Assembly (NCBI GenBank): GCA_034189695.1
Contig: JAXHUA010000141.1
Location: forward strand, 8,139-72,138
DNA length: 64,000 nucleotides
Direction: 5' to 3'
DNA from: JAXHUA01 sp034189695
GTDB taxonomy: Bacteria; Chloroflexota; Dehalococcoidia; E44-bin15
The number at the start of each line of letters is the position of its first letter. The first letter of the stretch is position 1. The notes below the pieces were generated by a model. The model ran no database searches and was not told the origin of the DNA. It was given only the letters and a program-made list of their open reading frames with translations. The position numbers and the translations under genes are program-made. This document shows, one piece after another, positions 39,901 to 48,221 of this stretch.

Positions 39901-40916
39901 CCATGGTGGACCTGGACGAGTTCAAGGAGTACAACGACAGGTTCGGGCACAGCAACGGCGATGCCCTGCTCAGGTCCGTGGCGCAGGCGCTGAGGTCCGA
40001 ACTCAGGAAGCCCGACATGGCGTTTCGCTACGGGGGCGACGAGTTCACCATCATCCTGCCGGAGACAGACGCGGAGAAGGCCAAGGGCATCATCGACCGC
40101 CTGAGGTTGGCCCGGATGGAAGTGCTCCAGACAGACGGCTACACTTCACGCCTTTTCCTCAACTTCAGTGCCGGGATCGCCGAGTTCCCGCAGAATGCCG
40201 AGACAGCCGATGGCCTGGTGTTCCTGGCTGACACCGCGCTCTATCATTCGAAGAGGGCCGGGGGCAACCGGTCGACGCTGGTGTCGGATTTGGGTGAGCT
40301 GGCGGCAGACGTCGTCGACAGTGCCACTATGGACCAGGTATACGCCCTGGCCGCAACGGTCGACGCGAGAGATCCCCACACCTACGGTCACTCGAAGCGG
40401 GTGGCGACAGTATCCGAGATGATCGGCACGGCGATCGGGCTTCGGCCGAAGCAGATAAGTGACCTGCGGGCCGGGGCGCTTCTTCATGATATCGGCAAGG
40501 TGGGCGTGCCCGACTCGATCCTGACCAAGCCCGATAGGCCTTCGGAGCCTGAGTGGATGATTATTCGCAAGCACCCGGTCGAAGGCGCGAAGATCGTGGG
40601 ATACGTGAAGGAGCTGGAGGGGCTGGTGCCTCTGATACGGCATCACCACGAGTGGTACGATGGCAGCGGCTACCCCGACGGACTCAGGGGAGAGAAAATA
40701 CCTTTGGGTGCTCGAATCATCAGTGTTGCCGACGCGTACGACACAATGACCACGCCGCGCCCTTACCGGCAGGTCGTATCGTCGGACGAGGCCTGTAGGG
40801 AGCTGGAGCGCTGCTCAGGCACTCAGTTCGATCCGCGCCTGGTTAAGGCATTCCAGGCGGCGTTGAAGGAAAAAGCGCAGGTTGAAGCGCGTCAGGCAGA
40901 GCACTTCCCCCTGTAG
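33996..40916 (+). CDS. Giant multi-PAS/GAF sensor with GGDEF and HD-GYP domains
   Basis: 2306 residues, no membrane segment seen. Order: an N-terminal GAF-like region (about 25-190), a coiled coil (about 195-240), twelve PAS-type modules back to back (about 240-1755; each starts with a LRxSEExYR-like helix and ends with DITERK-like residues), a GAF domain (about 1760-1930), GGDEF (about 1933-2090, RYGGDEFTIILPE intact) and HD-GYP (about 2105-2290, HDIGKVGVPDSIL and GSGYPDG intact). It could both make and degrade cyclic di-GMP. ATG 33996 has GGAGGGG six bases upstream. The next gene is a shorter paralogue, 114 bases downstream. Signals sensed are unknown. Confidence 0.93.
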   Translation: MQHDGTKNRIAPDQNGKDDSHSADEVLMLSRCAMDLVELSPDDDVFHFIGERLLELAGDCYIVVNSFDEATGQFCLRHVLGARQPVQAIARVMGRHPVGLSVPIRSEGRRGLTTGRLELVPGGLYEIGAGSMPRRVCRGIEMALGVAHWHAIGFAWRGQLFGSAIVATRKPPPPRTVRLIEAFIKEASVALQRWLAEEALRKAHADLEQRVEERTRELSDAVSRLEAEIAERAKAEEQLKRERTARDAIVSLNPYAISMYDSEGHFTSGNQAFQELFGSTPPSDYSLFTDPILLANGYLEELLKLKKGEAVPLPAVWYNPHLVRADVPDAPRYVRGVAFPIKGGGDEIRGIVAMHEDVSESTRRDEELHLKDCALAASINAIALADSDGRLTYVNAAFLKLWGYDDDKQVIGRPSREFWQASRNLAGHAGAKPGGWRGEAIGVNREGAAFVVELSASVVTDGDGQPGFTMASFIDVTERRRLEDVLRESEELSRGMLSAARAAVYIVQDGCFLYVNPQFEQITGRAMAELSGAHCLEHVHPDDRKAVRQKAVEQLKGQSTPPYEFRYMCKDGRTLHLMEKVASIMYKGKPTTVGSFMDVTDLKRAQDELSRSEERYRSLIETAGAGVATVDHEGRLAFVNGALCAMVGRAEDELLGEPVTDLVHADDRPKIAGLLGKVSGTLLSGRVVEFRAIHRDGHVVWCHTCPTMVRREDGTAGFNAIIHDVTERKLLEDRFRSLIEHAFDVIEILDESGIIQYASPAVESGLGYKPEEVLGQNARAFLHPDDAGRLGSLLAELVEDPGGTSRTQFRCRHKDGSWRHLAVVGQNHLDDPAVAGIVVNARDITESKLADEAVRRSQRELLQIVDGSSIPMFVVNSEHVVTHWNRACENLTGMLAADVVGTSEHWAPFYPESRPLMADLVADNVPQGEMAEHYNGRFARSTLVEGAFEAEGFFPKLGEQGKWLYFTAAPLRDDDGHTVGAIETLHDTTDRRRAEEDLFESEEKYRHLFGNAQAALYRTSVSDGRVLECNEVYARLLGYDSREQCLAERVASHHYLDHGTRDRLLRQLREQGEIRDAEVEVTRRDGTPVWLSYSARLYAERDCIEGAVIDITESKKAQEALRLSEERYRLLIENANEAIIVAQDGAFKYANAKAGEMTGLSLEELAATPFMDVIHPDDRQLVAERHMRRLQGEEFEHVYSFRMVDREGNIKWVQINAVLMEWQGRPATLNLLTDVTEKKEAENQLRESESRYRLLAENVTDVIWTLDDKLKYTYLSPSVERLLGFTVEEACAKTLEDRLTPDSLGVVRKAMEEELLKAGPPYRTTSTMELEQYRKDGSTVWTEASMTLLRDANDEVQGMLGITRDISERKQAEEAVRESEARFRRFVGNAPDITFRWSVEEGLEYVSASALRVTGYTPEELLTDPELAAGISRARDLDMGLDYRQAAAEGHALPPREFAFARRGGGEAYLEIRAVPLVDGSGELTAFEGILRDITERKQVEEALRRSEEFSSSLLANAPSAILVVNPDSSIRYVNPALEELTGFSAGELMGSGPPYPWWTVDALERTGRDLMDAIPRGARGLEQLYRKKNGEDFWVELTAVPIIETDGELKYHLVTWVDITERKQGEEALRHSEYKYRTAIESARDGVLILNRDWVIVDANRMSVSSVGYDYKEQLVGRSIADVVDDDTAGGLGETLRGTLEKHGYLANLEVTARTRDARSLPVQVNISQVLDRWGEPTSYMVVVRDVSERKRAEEAAQRYTRNLEALHAISIAVSQTLDLDEMLESALDKVLKVTGTDAGYIHLFDAERRELVLKAHRGLSERYVAAIETMGVSEEAMKRWHDAYPEPAFRMRRILSEPSFAAANSAGREESIHTSVAVPLWSKSVMHGGLTLVSHARRRFKPEELELLEAIGNEIAVGIENAKLLERTKELSATDELTGLYNRRQFFELLEGELNRMHRYGGSFTLAMVDLDEFKEYNDRFGHSNGDALLRSVAQALRSELRKPDMAFRYGGDEFTIILPETDAEKAKGIIDRLRLARMEVLQTDGYTSRLFLNFSAGIAEFPQNAETADGLVFLADTALYHSKRAGGNRSTLVSDLGELAADVVDSATMDQVYALAATVDARDPHTYGHSKRVATVSEMIGTAIGLRPKQISDLRAGALLHDIGKVGVPDSILTKPDRPSEPEWMIIRKHPVEGAKIVGYVKELEGLVPLIRHHHEWYDGSGYPDGLRGEKIPLGARIISVADAYDTMTTPRPYRQVVSSDEACRELERCSGTQFDPRLVKAFQAALKEKAQVEARQAEHFPL

Positions 40917-41030
40917 GGCGAATCCGTGAAAGCCAGTCATCCGCCAGACAAGCGAACTGAGAGTCACGACGGCTCCGCACACGGGCGGGGGCGGCAGGTG
41001 TACGGAGCAAAGAGGACTGAGGGACAACCG

Positions 41031-44000
41031 ATGGACGAACTGACGAACACAGGACAGCGAGCTGCCGCATCGGCGGAAACGCATTCCGCTGGGTCGGTGA
41101 CGCCGGACGATGGGCTGTACCGCTCTTTTGCCGAGTACGCCTCCGATTTCATCTGGACCATGGACATGAGCCTGCGCTACACCTACGTCAGTCCATCCGT
41201 GACAAGCCTCCTGGGCTACACTGTCGAGGAGGCGAAGGACCTGAGGCTGGAAGACTTGATGGACCAACAGTACATTGACCTGGCTGCCAGCGTGCTGGCT
41301 GAGGAGTTGTCGGTCCAGCAGACACCTGACCTGGGGAAGTCGCGAACCTTGGAGTCCGAGCTGAAGCGCAAGGATGGTTCGACCGTGTGGGTCGAGTCAA
41401 GGATGAAGTTCGTGCGAGATGCGAACGGGGAGCGAGTAGGCATCTCGGGGATCTCGCGTGACATAACGGAGCGGAAGCAGGCTCAGCAGAAGATAGAGCA
41501 CCTCACACGGTTGTTGCGTGCCATCCGCAATGTCAATCGGCTCATTACGAAAGAGAGGGACCGCGACGCGCTGCTGGAGGCGGCGTGTCGCAATCTCGTT
41601 GACACCCCGGGCTATGACAGCGCGTGGGTCTGTGTGTTTGGCGAACGTGGACGGCCGGTGTCCGTTGCTCAGGCCGGTCTGGGGGCGTGTTTCGTGCCGA
41701 TGGAGGAGTGGCTGGTCGGGGGCAACCTGTCGAGCTGTGGTGAGAAGGCTTCGAAGGGGCCTGGTGTGGTAGTAACCAGGGCCTCGACTCGCGCCTGCGG
41801 CGATTGCCCGTTGCTCTCCTGTTGTGCCAGCAGCTTGGCTGTGACGACTCGACTGGAGTGCGACGGGAAAGTCTACGGCGTGCTGTCGATCGTAGCCCCC
41901 TTGTGGCTCAAACCAGACACGGAGGAGCGGATGCTGCTCCAGGAGGTGGCGATGGACATCGCCTTCGCTCTCCAGACCATGGAATCGGAGGAGGAGCGCC
42001 GGGGTGCGGAGGAGGCGCTGAAGGAGTCAGAGGAACTCTCCCGGGGCCTGCTGGAGGCGGTGACGGTCGGGACGTACATTGTCCAGGACGGCAAGTTCCA
42101 GTACGTGAACCCGCGGTTCCAGGAGATAACAGGTTACACCGGGCACGAGCTCCTCGGTACCCAGTCTCTGGACTACGTGCATACCGAGGACAGGGAGACG
42201 GTCCGTGGGAAGGCGATAGACTGTCTCAAGGGCAGGAGCAGTTCGGCCTACGAGTACCGGTACCTGCGCAAGGACGGCGACGTACTGTGGATTCTGGAGA
42301 GGGTGGCATCCATCGTGCATCGGGGGCGCCTGGCTACGGTGGGCAGCTTCATGGACATCACCGAGCGCAAACGCGCAGAGCACGCGCTGCGCGATAGCGA
42401 GGAGAAATACCGCAACCTGGTCGAACGAGCCAACGACGGTATCCTGATCATCCAGGGGGGCATCATCAAGTACGCCAACCAACGGTTGGCCGAGATGGGC
42501 GGGTATACGCTGAGCGACCTGATCGGGGTCCCATTCATCAGCTTCGTCCACCCTGACGAAGTCCGCAATGCGGCCAATCGCTACAAGCGACGGATGGCGG
42601 GAGAGACCCTTGAATCCGTGTACGAGACTGTTCTCAGGCGCAAGGACCGGTCCGACCTCCACGCCGAGATCAATGCCGGGGTGGTCACATACGATGACAG
42701 TGCCGCCGACCTGGTCTTCGTCCGCGACACCACAGAGCGCAGGATGGCTGAGGAGAACGCGCGGCAGTCCGAGATCAAGTATCACACCGCTCTCGAATCG
42801 GCGCGGGACGGTATCATCATAATCGACTCGGACGGCATCGTCGTTGATGTCAATCAAACGTGCCTGGGTGCGTTGGGATGCAACTCCAAAGACGAGGTGG
42901 TGGGGTCCCATGTTGTCGGCCTGCTGGCGCCGGAAACCCAGCGGCAAATGGAGCGGGGACTGCGGGGGAGTCTTGAAAAGACGCTGGTCGAGGGCAAGGG
43001 GTACGTCACCAATCTCGAACTGGTGGCGCGCTCCGCAGACGGAAGGCAGTTCCCCATTGAGGTGAACGTTTCGCGCCTGAGCGATGAAAGGGGTCAGGGG
43101 AGAGGGAGCGTGATCGTGATTAGAGACATCACGGAGCGCAAGCGCGTGGAGAAGCAGCTCCTCGACCACACGATGCGCCTCGAGGCCCTTCATGCCATAA
43201 GCGCCGCGGTGATCCAGTCGCTCGATCTGGACACCATGCTGAAGAGCGCGCTCGACAAGGTGGTCGAGGTCATCGGAGCGAACGCTGGGTACATACACCT
43301 GTTCGACACTGAAAGCAGGGAACTGGTCCTGAAGGCGCAGCGCGGCCTCTCACAGCGGTACATTGAAGCGATAGGCAGACTCAGCGTGCGTGAGGAGGCG
43401 ATGCAGCGCTGGGCGACATACCCGGAGCCATCGTTCCGACCGGACGGCATCGTCGACCAGTTGGGCGACCGGTCGGTGGGCGCTGCCGACGGGTCCGACA
43501 TGCTGCGGATTCTGGTGTCCATACCGCTGTGGTCGAAATCAGGAATGCAGGGGGGCCTTACGCTTGTTGGGAACACGTCGCGCCACTTCCCCCCCGAGGA
43601 ACTCGACCTCCTCAAGGCCATCGGCAACGAGATAGCGGTAGGAATAGAGAACGCCAGATTGCTTGGAAAGACCAAGCAGCTCTCCATAACGGATGAGCTG
43701 ACGGCGCTGCACAATCGCCGCCACTTCTATGAGGTGCTGGAGAACGAGATGAACCGCACCCAGCGCTACGGTCACTCCTTCTCACTGGTGATGGTCGACC
43801 TCGATGGTTTCAAGGAGTACAACGACAAGTACGGCCACACCAACGGTGATACCGTGCTGAGGTCGCTTGCCCAGATGCTCAAATCGTTGCTGAGGAAGAG
43901 CGACACCGCGTTCCGCTACGGTGGAGATGAGTTCACCATCATTCTCCCTGGTACCGAGGTAGAGAAGGCGAAGAAGATAGTCGACCGGATACGGGACAGA

Positions 44001-44813
44001 TGGCCGGAGATACCGAAGGCGGAATCGGCGGCACTGGATAACCCGCTGGGGTTCAGCGCCGGCATCGGCCAGTACCCCGACGATGCCGAAACCGCCGATG
44101 GACTGATATTCCTCGCCGACACCGCCCTGTATCACTCCAAGAGGACCGGCGGGTACAGGTCAACCGTTGTGTCCGACCTGCCGAGCCTGGCGTTGAAGCA
44201 TCACGACAGAGCCACGCTGGACCACGTGTACGCCCTCTCGGCGACGGTGGACGCCAGGGACCCGTTCACTTACGGCCACTCCGAACGAGTCGCCACGATA
44301 GCGGAGATGATTGGGAGGGCGGCGGGTCTGCCCCCGGAAGAACTCGCCGACCTGGAGTTTGGCGCTCTGCTGCATGACATTGGCAAGGTTGGCGTTCCCG
44401 ACTCGATTCTCACCAAACCCGACAAACTCACTGAAAAGGAGTGGAGGGTGATGCGTAAGCATCCGGGTGAGGGAGCGAAGATAATCGGGCATGTCAAGGA
44501 GCTGGCTTCCGTGGTTCCCATGGTGCGGCACCATCACGAGTGGTACGATGGCAGCGGGTATCCGGACGGGATCAAGGGTGAAGAGATTCCCATCTGCGCT
44601 CGAATCATCAGCATAGCGGACGCCTATGACACCATGACCACGCTGCGTCCCTATCGGGTGCCAATGTCGCAGAGGGCGGCGTTGGAGGAACTGCGGCGCT
44701 GCTCCGGCACTCAGTTTGACCCGGAGCTGGTCGAGCACTTCGCCAGCGTTCTGAGTGAGGCGGATGCCCATGACGCAACGGGGGCGAAGTCGGTGTTCCC
44801 AGCGCGAAAATAG
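41031..44813 (+). CDS. Multi-PAS/GAF sensor with GGDEF and HD-GYP domains (paralogue)
   Basis: 1260 residues. Order: PAS (about 28-145), GAF (about 158-325), PAS (330-450), PAS (453-575), PAS (578-710), GAF (711-880), GGDEF (883-1045, RYGGDEFTIILPG) and HD-GYP (1060-1250, HDIGKVGVPDSIL, GSGYPDG). The last four modules closely resemble the end of the upstream sensor, showing tandem duplication. The first GAF has a Cys cluster (CGDCPLLSCC) that could bind metal or sense redox. Both c-di-GMP active sites look intact. ATG 41031 (GAGGG upstream) is preferred; a GTG at 40926 would add 35 low-complexity residues. Confidence 0.92.
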   Translation: MDELTNTGQRAAASAETHSAGSVTPDDGLYRSFAEYASDFIWTMDMSLRYTYVSPSVTSLLGYTVEEAKDLRLEDLMDQQYIDLAASVLAEELSVQQTPDLGKSRTLESELKRKDGSTVWVESRMKFVRDANGERVGISGISRDITERKQAQQKIEHLTRLLRAIRNVNRLITKERDRDALLEAACRNLVDTPGYDSAWVCVFGERGRPVSVAQAGLGACFVPMEEWLVGGNLSSCGEKASKGPGVVVTRASTRACGDCPLLSCCASSLAVTTRLECDGKVYGVLSIVAPLWLKPDTEERMLLQEVAMDIAFALQTMESEEERRGAEEALKESEELSRGLLEAVTVGTYIVQDGKFQYVNPRFQEITGYTGHELLGTQSLDYVHTEDRETVRGKAIDCLKGRSSSAYEYRYLRKDGDVLWILERVASIVHRGRLATVGSFMDITERKRAEHALRDSEEKYRNLVERANDGILIIQGGIIKYANQRLAEMGGYTLSDLIGVPFISFVHPDEVRNAANRYKRRMAGETLESVYETVLRRKDRSDLHAEINAGVVTYDDSAADLVFVRDTTERRMAEENARQSEIKYHTALESARDGIIIIDSDGIVVDVNQTCLGALGCNSKDEVVGSHVVGLLAPETQRQMERGLRGSLEKTLVEGKGYVTNLELVARSADGRQFPIEVNVSRLSDERGQGRGSVIVIRDITERKRVEKQLLDHTMRLEALHAISAAVIQSLDLDTMLKSALDKVVEVIGANAGYIHLFDTESRELVLKAQRGLSQRYIEAIGRLSVREEAMQRWATYPEPSFRPDGIVDQLGDRSVGAADGSDMLRILVSIPLWSKSGMQGGLTLVGNTSRHFPPEELDLLKAIGNEIAVGIENARLLGKTKQLSITDELTALHNRRHFYEVLENEMNRTQRYGHSFSLVMVDLDGFKEYNDKYGHTNGDTVLRSLAQMLKSLLRKSDTAFRYGGDEFTIILPGTEVEKAKKIVDRIRDRWPEIPKAESAALDNPLGFSAGIGQYPDDAETADGLIFLADTALYHSKRTGGYRSTVVSDLPSLALKHHDRATLDHVYALSATVDARDPFTYGHSERVATIAEMIGRAAGLPPEELADLEFGALLHDIGKVGVPDSILTKPDKLTEKEWRVMRKHPGEGAKIIGHVKELASVVPMVRHHHEWYDGSGYPDGIKGEEIPICARIISIADAYDTMTTLRPYRVPMSQRAALEELRRCSGTQFDPELVEHFASVLSEADAHDATGAKSVFPARK

Positions 44814-44851
44814 CGATGGCTGGTGGGGCGTGCTGCCGGGCGGCGTGACGG

Positions 44852-46762
<1,911 letters not shown>

Positions 46763-46845
46763 TCAGGCTCCGCCGATGCCATAGAACGGCTAGAGCGAAG
46801 CGTGCGGGAAATACTGAAGAACGGTCAAAAAGGGTTCCTCCCATA

Positions 46846-46854
46846 ATTATAGCA
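46846..46854 (-). promoter_or_regulatory. Extended -10 promoter of gyrB
   Basis: Minus strand TGCTATAAT (46854-46846), with only a weak -35. It overlaps the 3' end of the XRE gene and gives a gyrB leader of about 80 bases. Confidence 0.55.
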
Positions 46855-47284
46855 CAGAGCCCCGTTCATTGGAAGTTGCCGCCTCTTGACTTAGCTTCCA
46901 CCGGACGTAGCTCAGGTAGGGCAAAAGCTCCACCTTCTCTTGCTCGCTCAACTGTGAGAAGGGATCAACCGCACTGGGGATTTCGTCCTTAAGCGAAGCC
47001 ACCAGGTCCATGGGTATGCGGTTGAGGGCTTTGCACAGCTCGACGTAGCGCACCCCATACACACTGGCCCACATAGCCAGCGCTCCGTCCTTGGGCTTCT
47101 TCCACCCCCCTTCTACTTGGTACACGAAACCGGGCGAGACGCTGAGCTTCGTGGCTATGTCCGCCACGCGCGGAATACGTCCACTGACGTCTTCACGCAA
47201 GCGGCTTCTGGCGTCCCGTAACCGGTTGCCAAGCACCGCGTAGGGGCGTCGCTTCCTGGAGCCCGTGTCCAACACGTGGGACAT
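46847..47284 (-). CDS. XRE-like regulator at the edge of the phage cluster
   Basis: 145 residues from ATG 47284. The HTH region is about 20-75 (LGNRLRDARSRL, IPRVADIATKLSVSPGFVYQVEGGWKKPKDG), of the XRE type but with a longer first turn. The C-terminal part ends LSEQEKVELLPYLSYVRWKLSQE. It sits at the junction between gyrB and the phage genes, with a mirrored divergent promoter at its front, as phage repressors do. Its -10 lies so close to the ATG that transcription may begin inside the codon run (GTG 47275 or TTG 47272 would then be used). Confidence 0.8.
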   Translation of the reverse strand: MSHVLDTGSRKRRPYAVLGNRLRDARSRLREDVSGRIPRVADIATKLSVSPGFVYQVEGGWKKPKDGALAMWASVYGVRYVELCKALNRIPMDLVASLKDEIPSAVDPFSQLSEQEKVELLPYLSYVRWKLSQEAATSNERGSVL

Positions 47285-47349
47285 TATTACACCAAATTGT
47301 GCAAAAGTCAAGCTTATGTATTGACATTTTCAACCATTTGGTGTAGTAT
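47285..47349. promoter_or_regulatory. Mirrored divergent promoter with 10-bp inverted repeat
   Basis: Leftward: TTGACT (47311-47306), 16 bases, TAATAA. Rightward: TTGACA (47321-47326), 17 bases, TAGTAT (47344-47349). TACACCAAAT (47288-47297) and ATTTGGTGTA (47336-47345) form a perfect inverted repeat, each arm touching one -10. The two promoter faces are nearly the same sequence. The obvious candidate binder is the adjacent XRE protein. Confidence 0.7.
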
Positions 47350-47378
47350 GTATCCGCAATCCCCATCAGAGTTGTTGT

Positions 47379-47432
47379 TCTGGGGACACCCCCAGACCCC
47401 CGCCAGAGGGGAGCCTCCTCCAGGCTCCCCTC
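47379..47432. terminator. Two hairpins at the end of the phage late genes
   Basis: TCTGGGG/CCCCAGA (47379-47396) and GAGGGGAGCCT/AGGCTCCCCTC (47406-47432, 11 base pairs). No T-run follows on either strand. They may stop the leftward late transcript or cap the short rightward transcript from the mirrored promoter. Confidence 0.45.
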
Positions 47433-47462
47433 CGTGATTTGACCGGCGGTTGGGTCTCCGCT

Positions 47463-48179
47463 TCACTTCCTCACCCCGTCCAGGATGAACATGGAGCCGG
47501 CGTATATCTGGCCGATGACAGGCGTGACGGTGATCCTGGATATCCTCGAGGTGGTGTTGTTCCACCTGCCGGTAATGTGGCGTAGAGAGGAGCTTCCCAG
47601 GCCGGCAAAGCTGAGCCACTCCTTTTGCACTGTGGCGTCGCGGTTCTGGATGTAGATGAAGGCAACTCCGTAGTGGAGGTCGTCGAACATACCGAGCACG
47701 CCGAAGGTGTTCGCCTCTACCAGCGTGGTGCGTACACCGCTCGAGTCGGCGAGAAGGTCGCGGAAATCGTAGTTCTGTCCGTCGTCGTCGTTGAAGCGAA
47801 GGCCGGTGGACATGGGGCCGCCGTACGTTGACCTTCTGATGAGGGCGAGAAGCCTGAAGGCGGCGTGGTCCGCGGAGAGTCCCTCGAAGTCCACCGCCGT
47901 GGCGTTCTCGTCGAGGACTCTTGTCTCGATGTGTTCCCAGGGCCAGCCGCGCTGGCTGTGGCCCGAGGTGGAGAAGACGGCGGTCACCACGGCATCGTGC
48001 GGGTTGGACTCGTCCAGGAAGATGACGGCGCAGGGCAGGCCGGGGACCATCGTCGCCGGGGGTATGGCGCGTGACACGGGCACCCCTTCGAGCCACACCG
48101 AAAGACTGCCGGCAACCTGTACTGTGGCGGTGTAGGACTGGGGATCGAAGCCCTGTATGATTCCCTTTCTGATCATCAT
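47463..48179 (-). CDS. Putative phage tail/baseplate-type protein
   Basis: 238 residues. The first 80 (MIRKGIIQGFDPQSYTATVQVAGSLSVWLEGVPVSRAIPP) resemble the OB-fold start seen in baseplate or spike proteins. The rest is beta-rich with GRWNNTT and IYIQNRDATVQKEW. No catalytic motif is seen. It is the last gene of the leftward late operon, where tail fibres often lie. AAGGGAG precedes the ATG. The assignment rests on context and is weak. Confidence 0.55.
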   Translation of the reverse strand: MMIRKGIIQGFDPQSYTATVQVAGSLSVWLEGVPVSRAIPPATMVPGLPCAVIFLDESNPHDAVVTAVFSTSGHSQRGWPWEHIETRVLDENATAVDFEGLSADHAAFRLLALIRRSTYGGPMSTGLRFNDDDGQNYDFRDLLADSSGVRTTLVEANTFGVLGMFDDLHYGVAFIYIQNRDATVQKEWLSFAGLGSSSLRHITGRWNNTTSRISRITVTPVIGQIYAGSMFILDGVRK

Positions 48180-48221
48180 GGCGCTCCCTTCGTGTTGCTC
48201 GGGGCAAGCCCTTCACATTCC

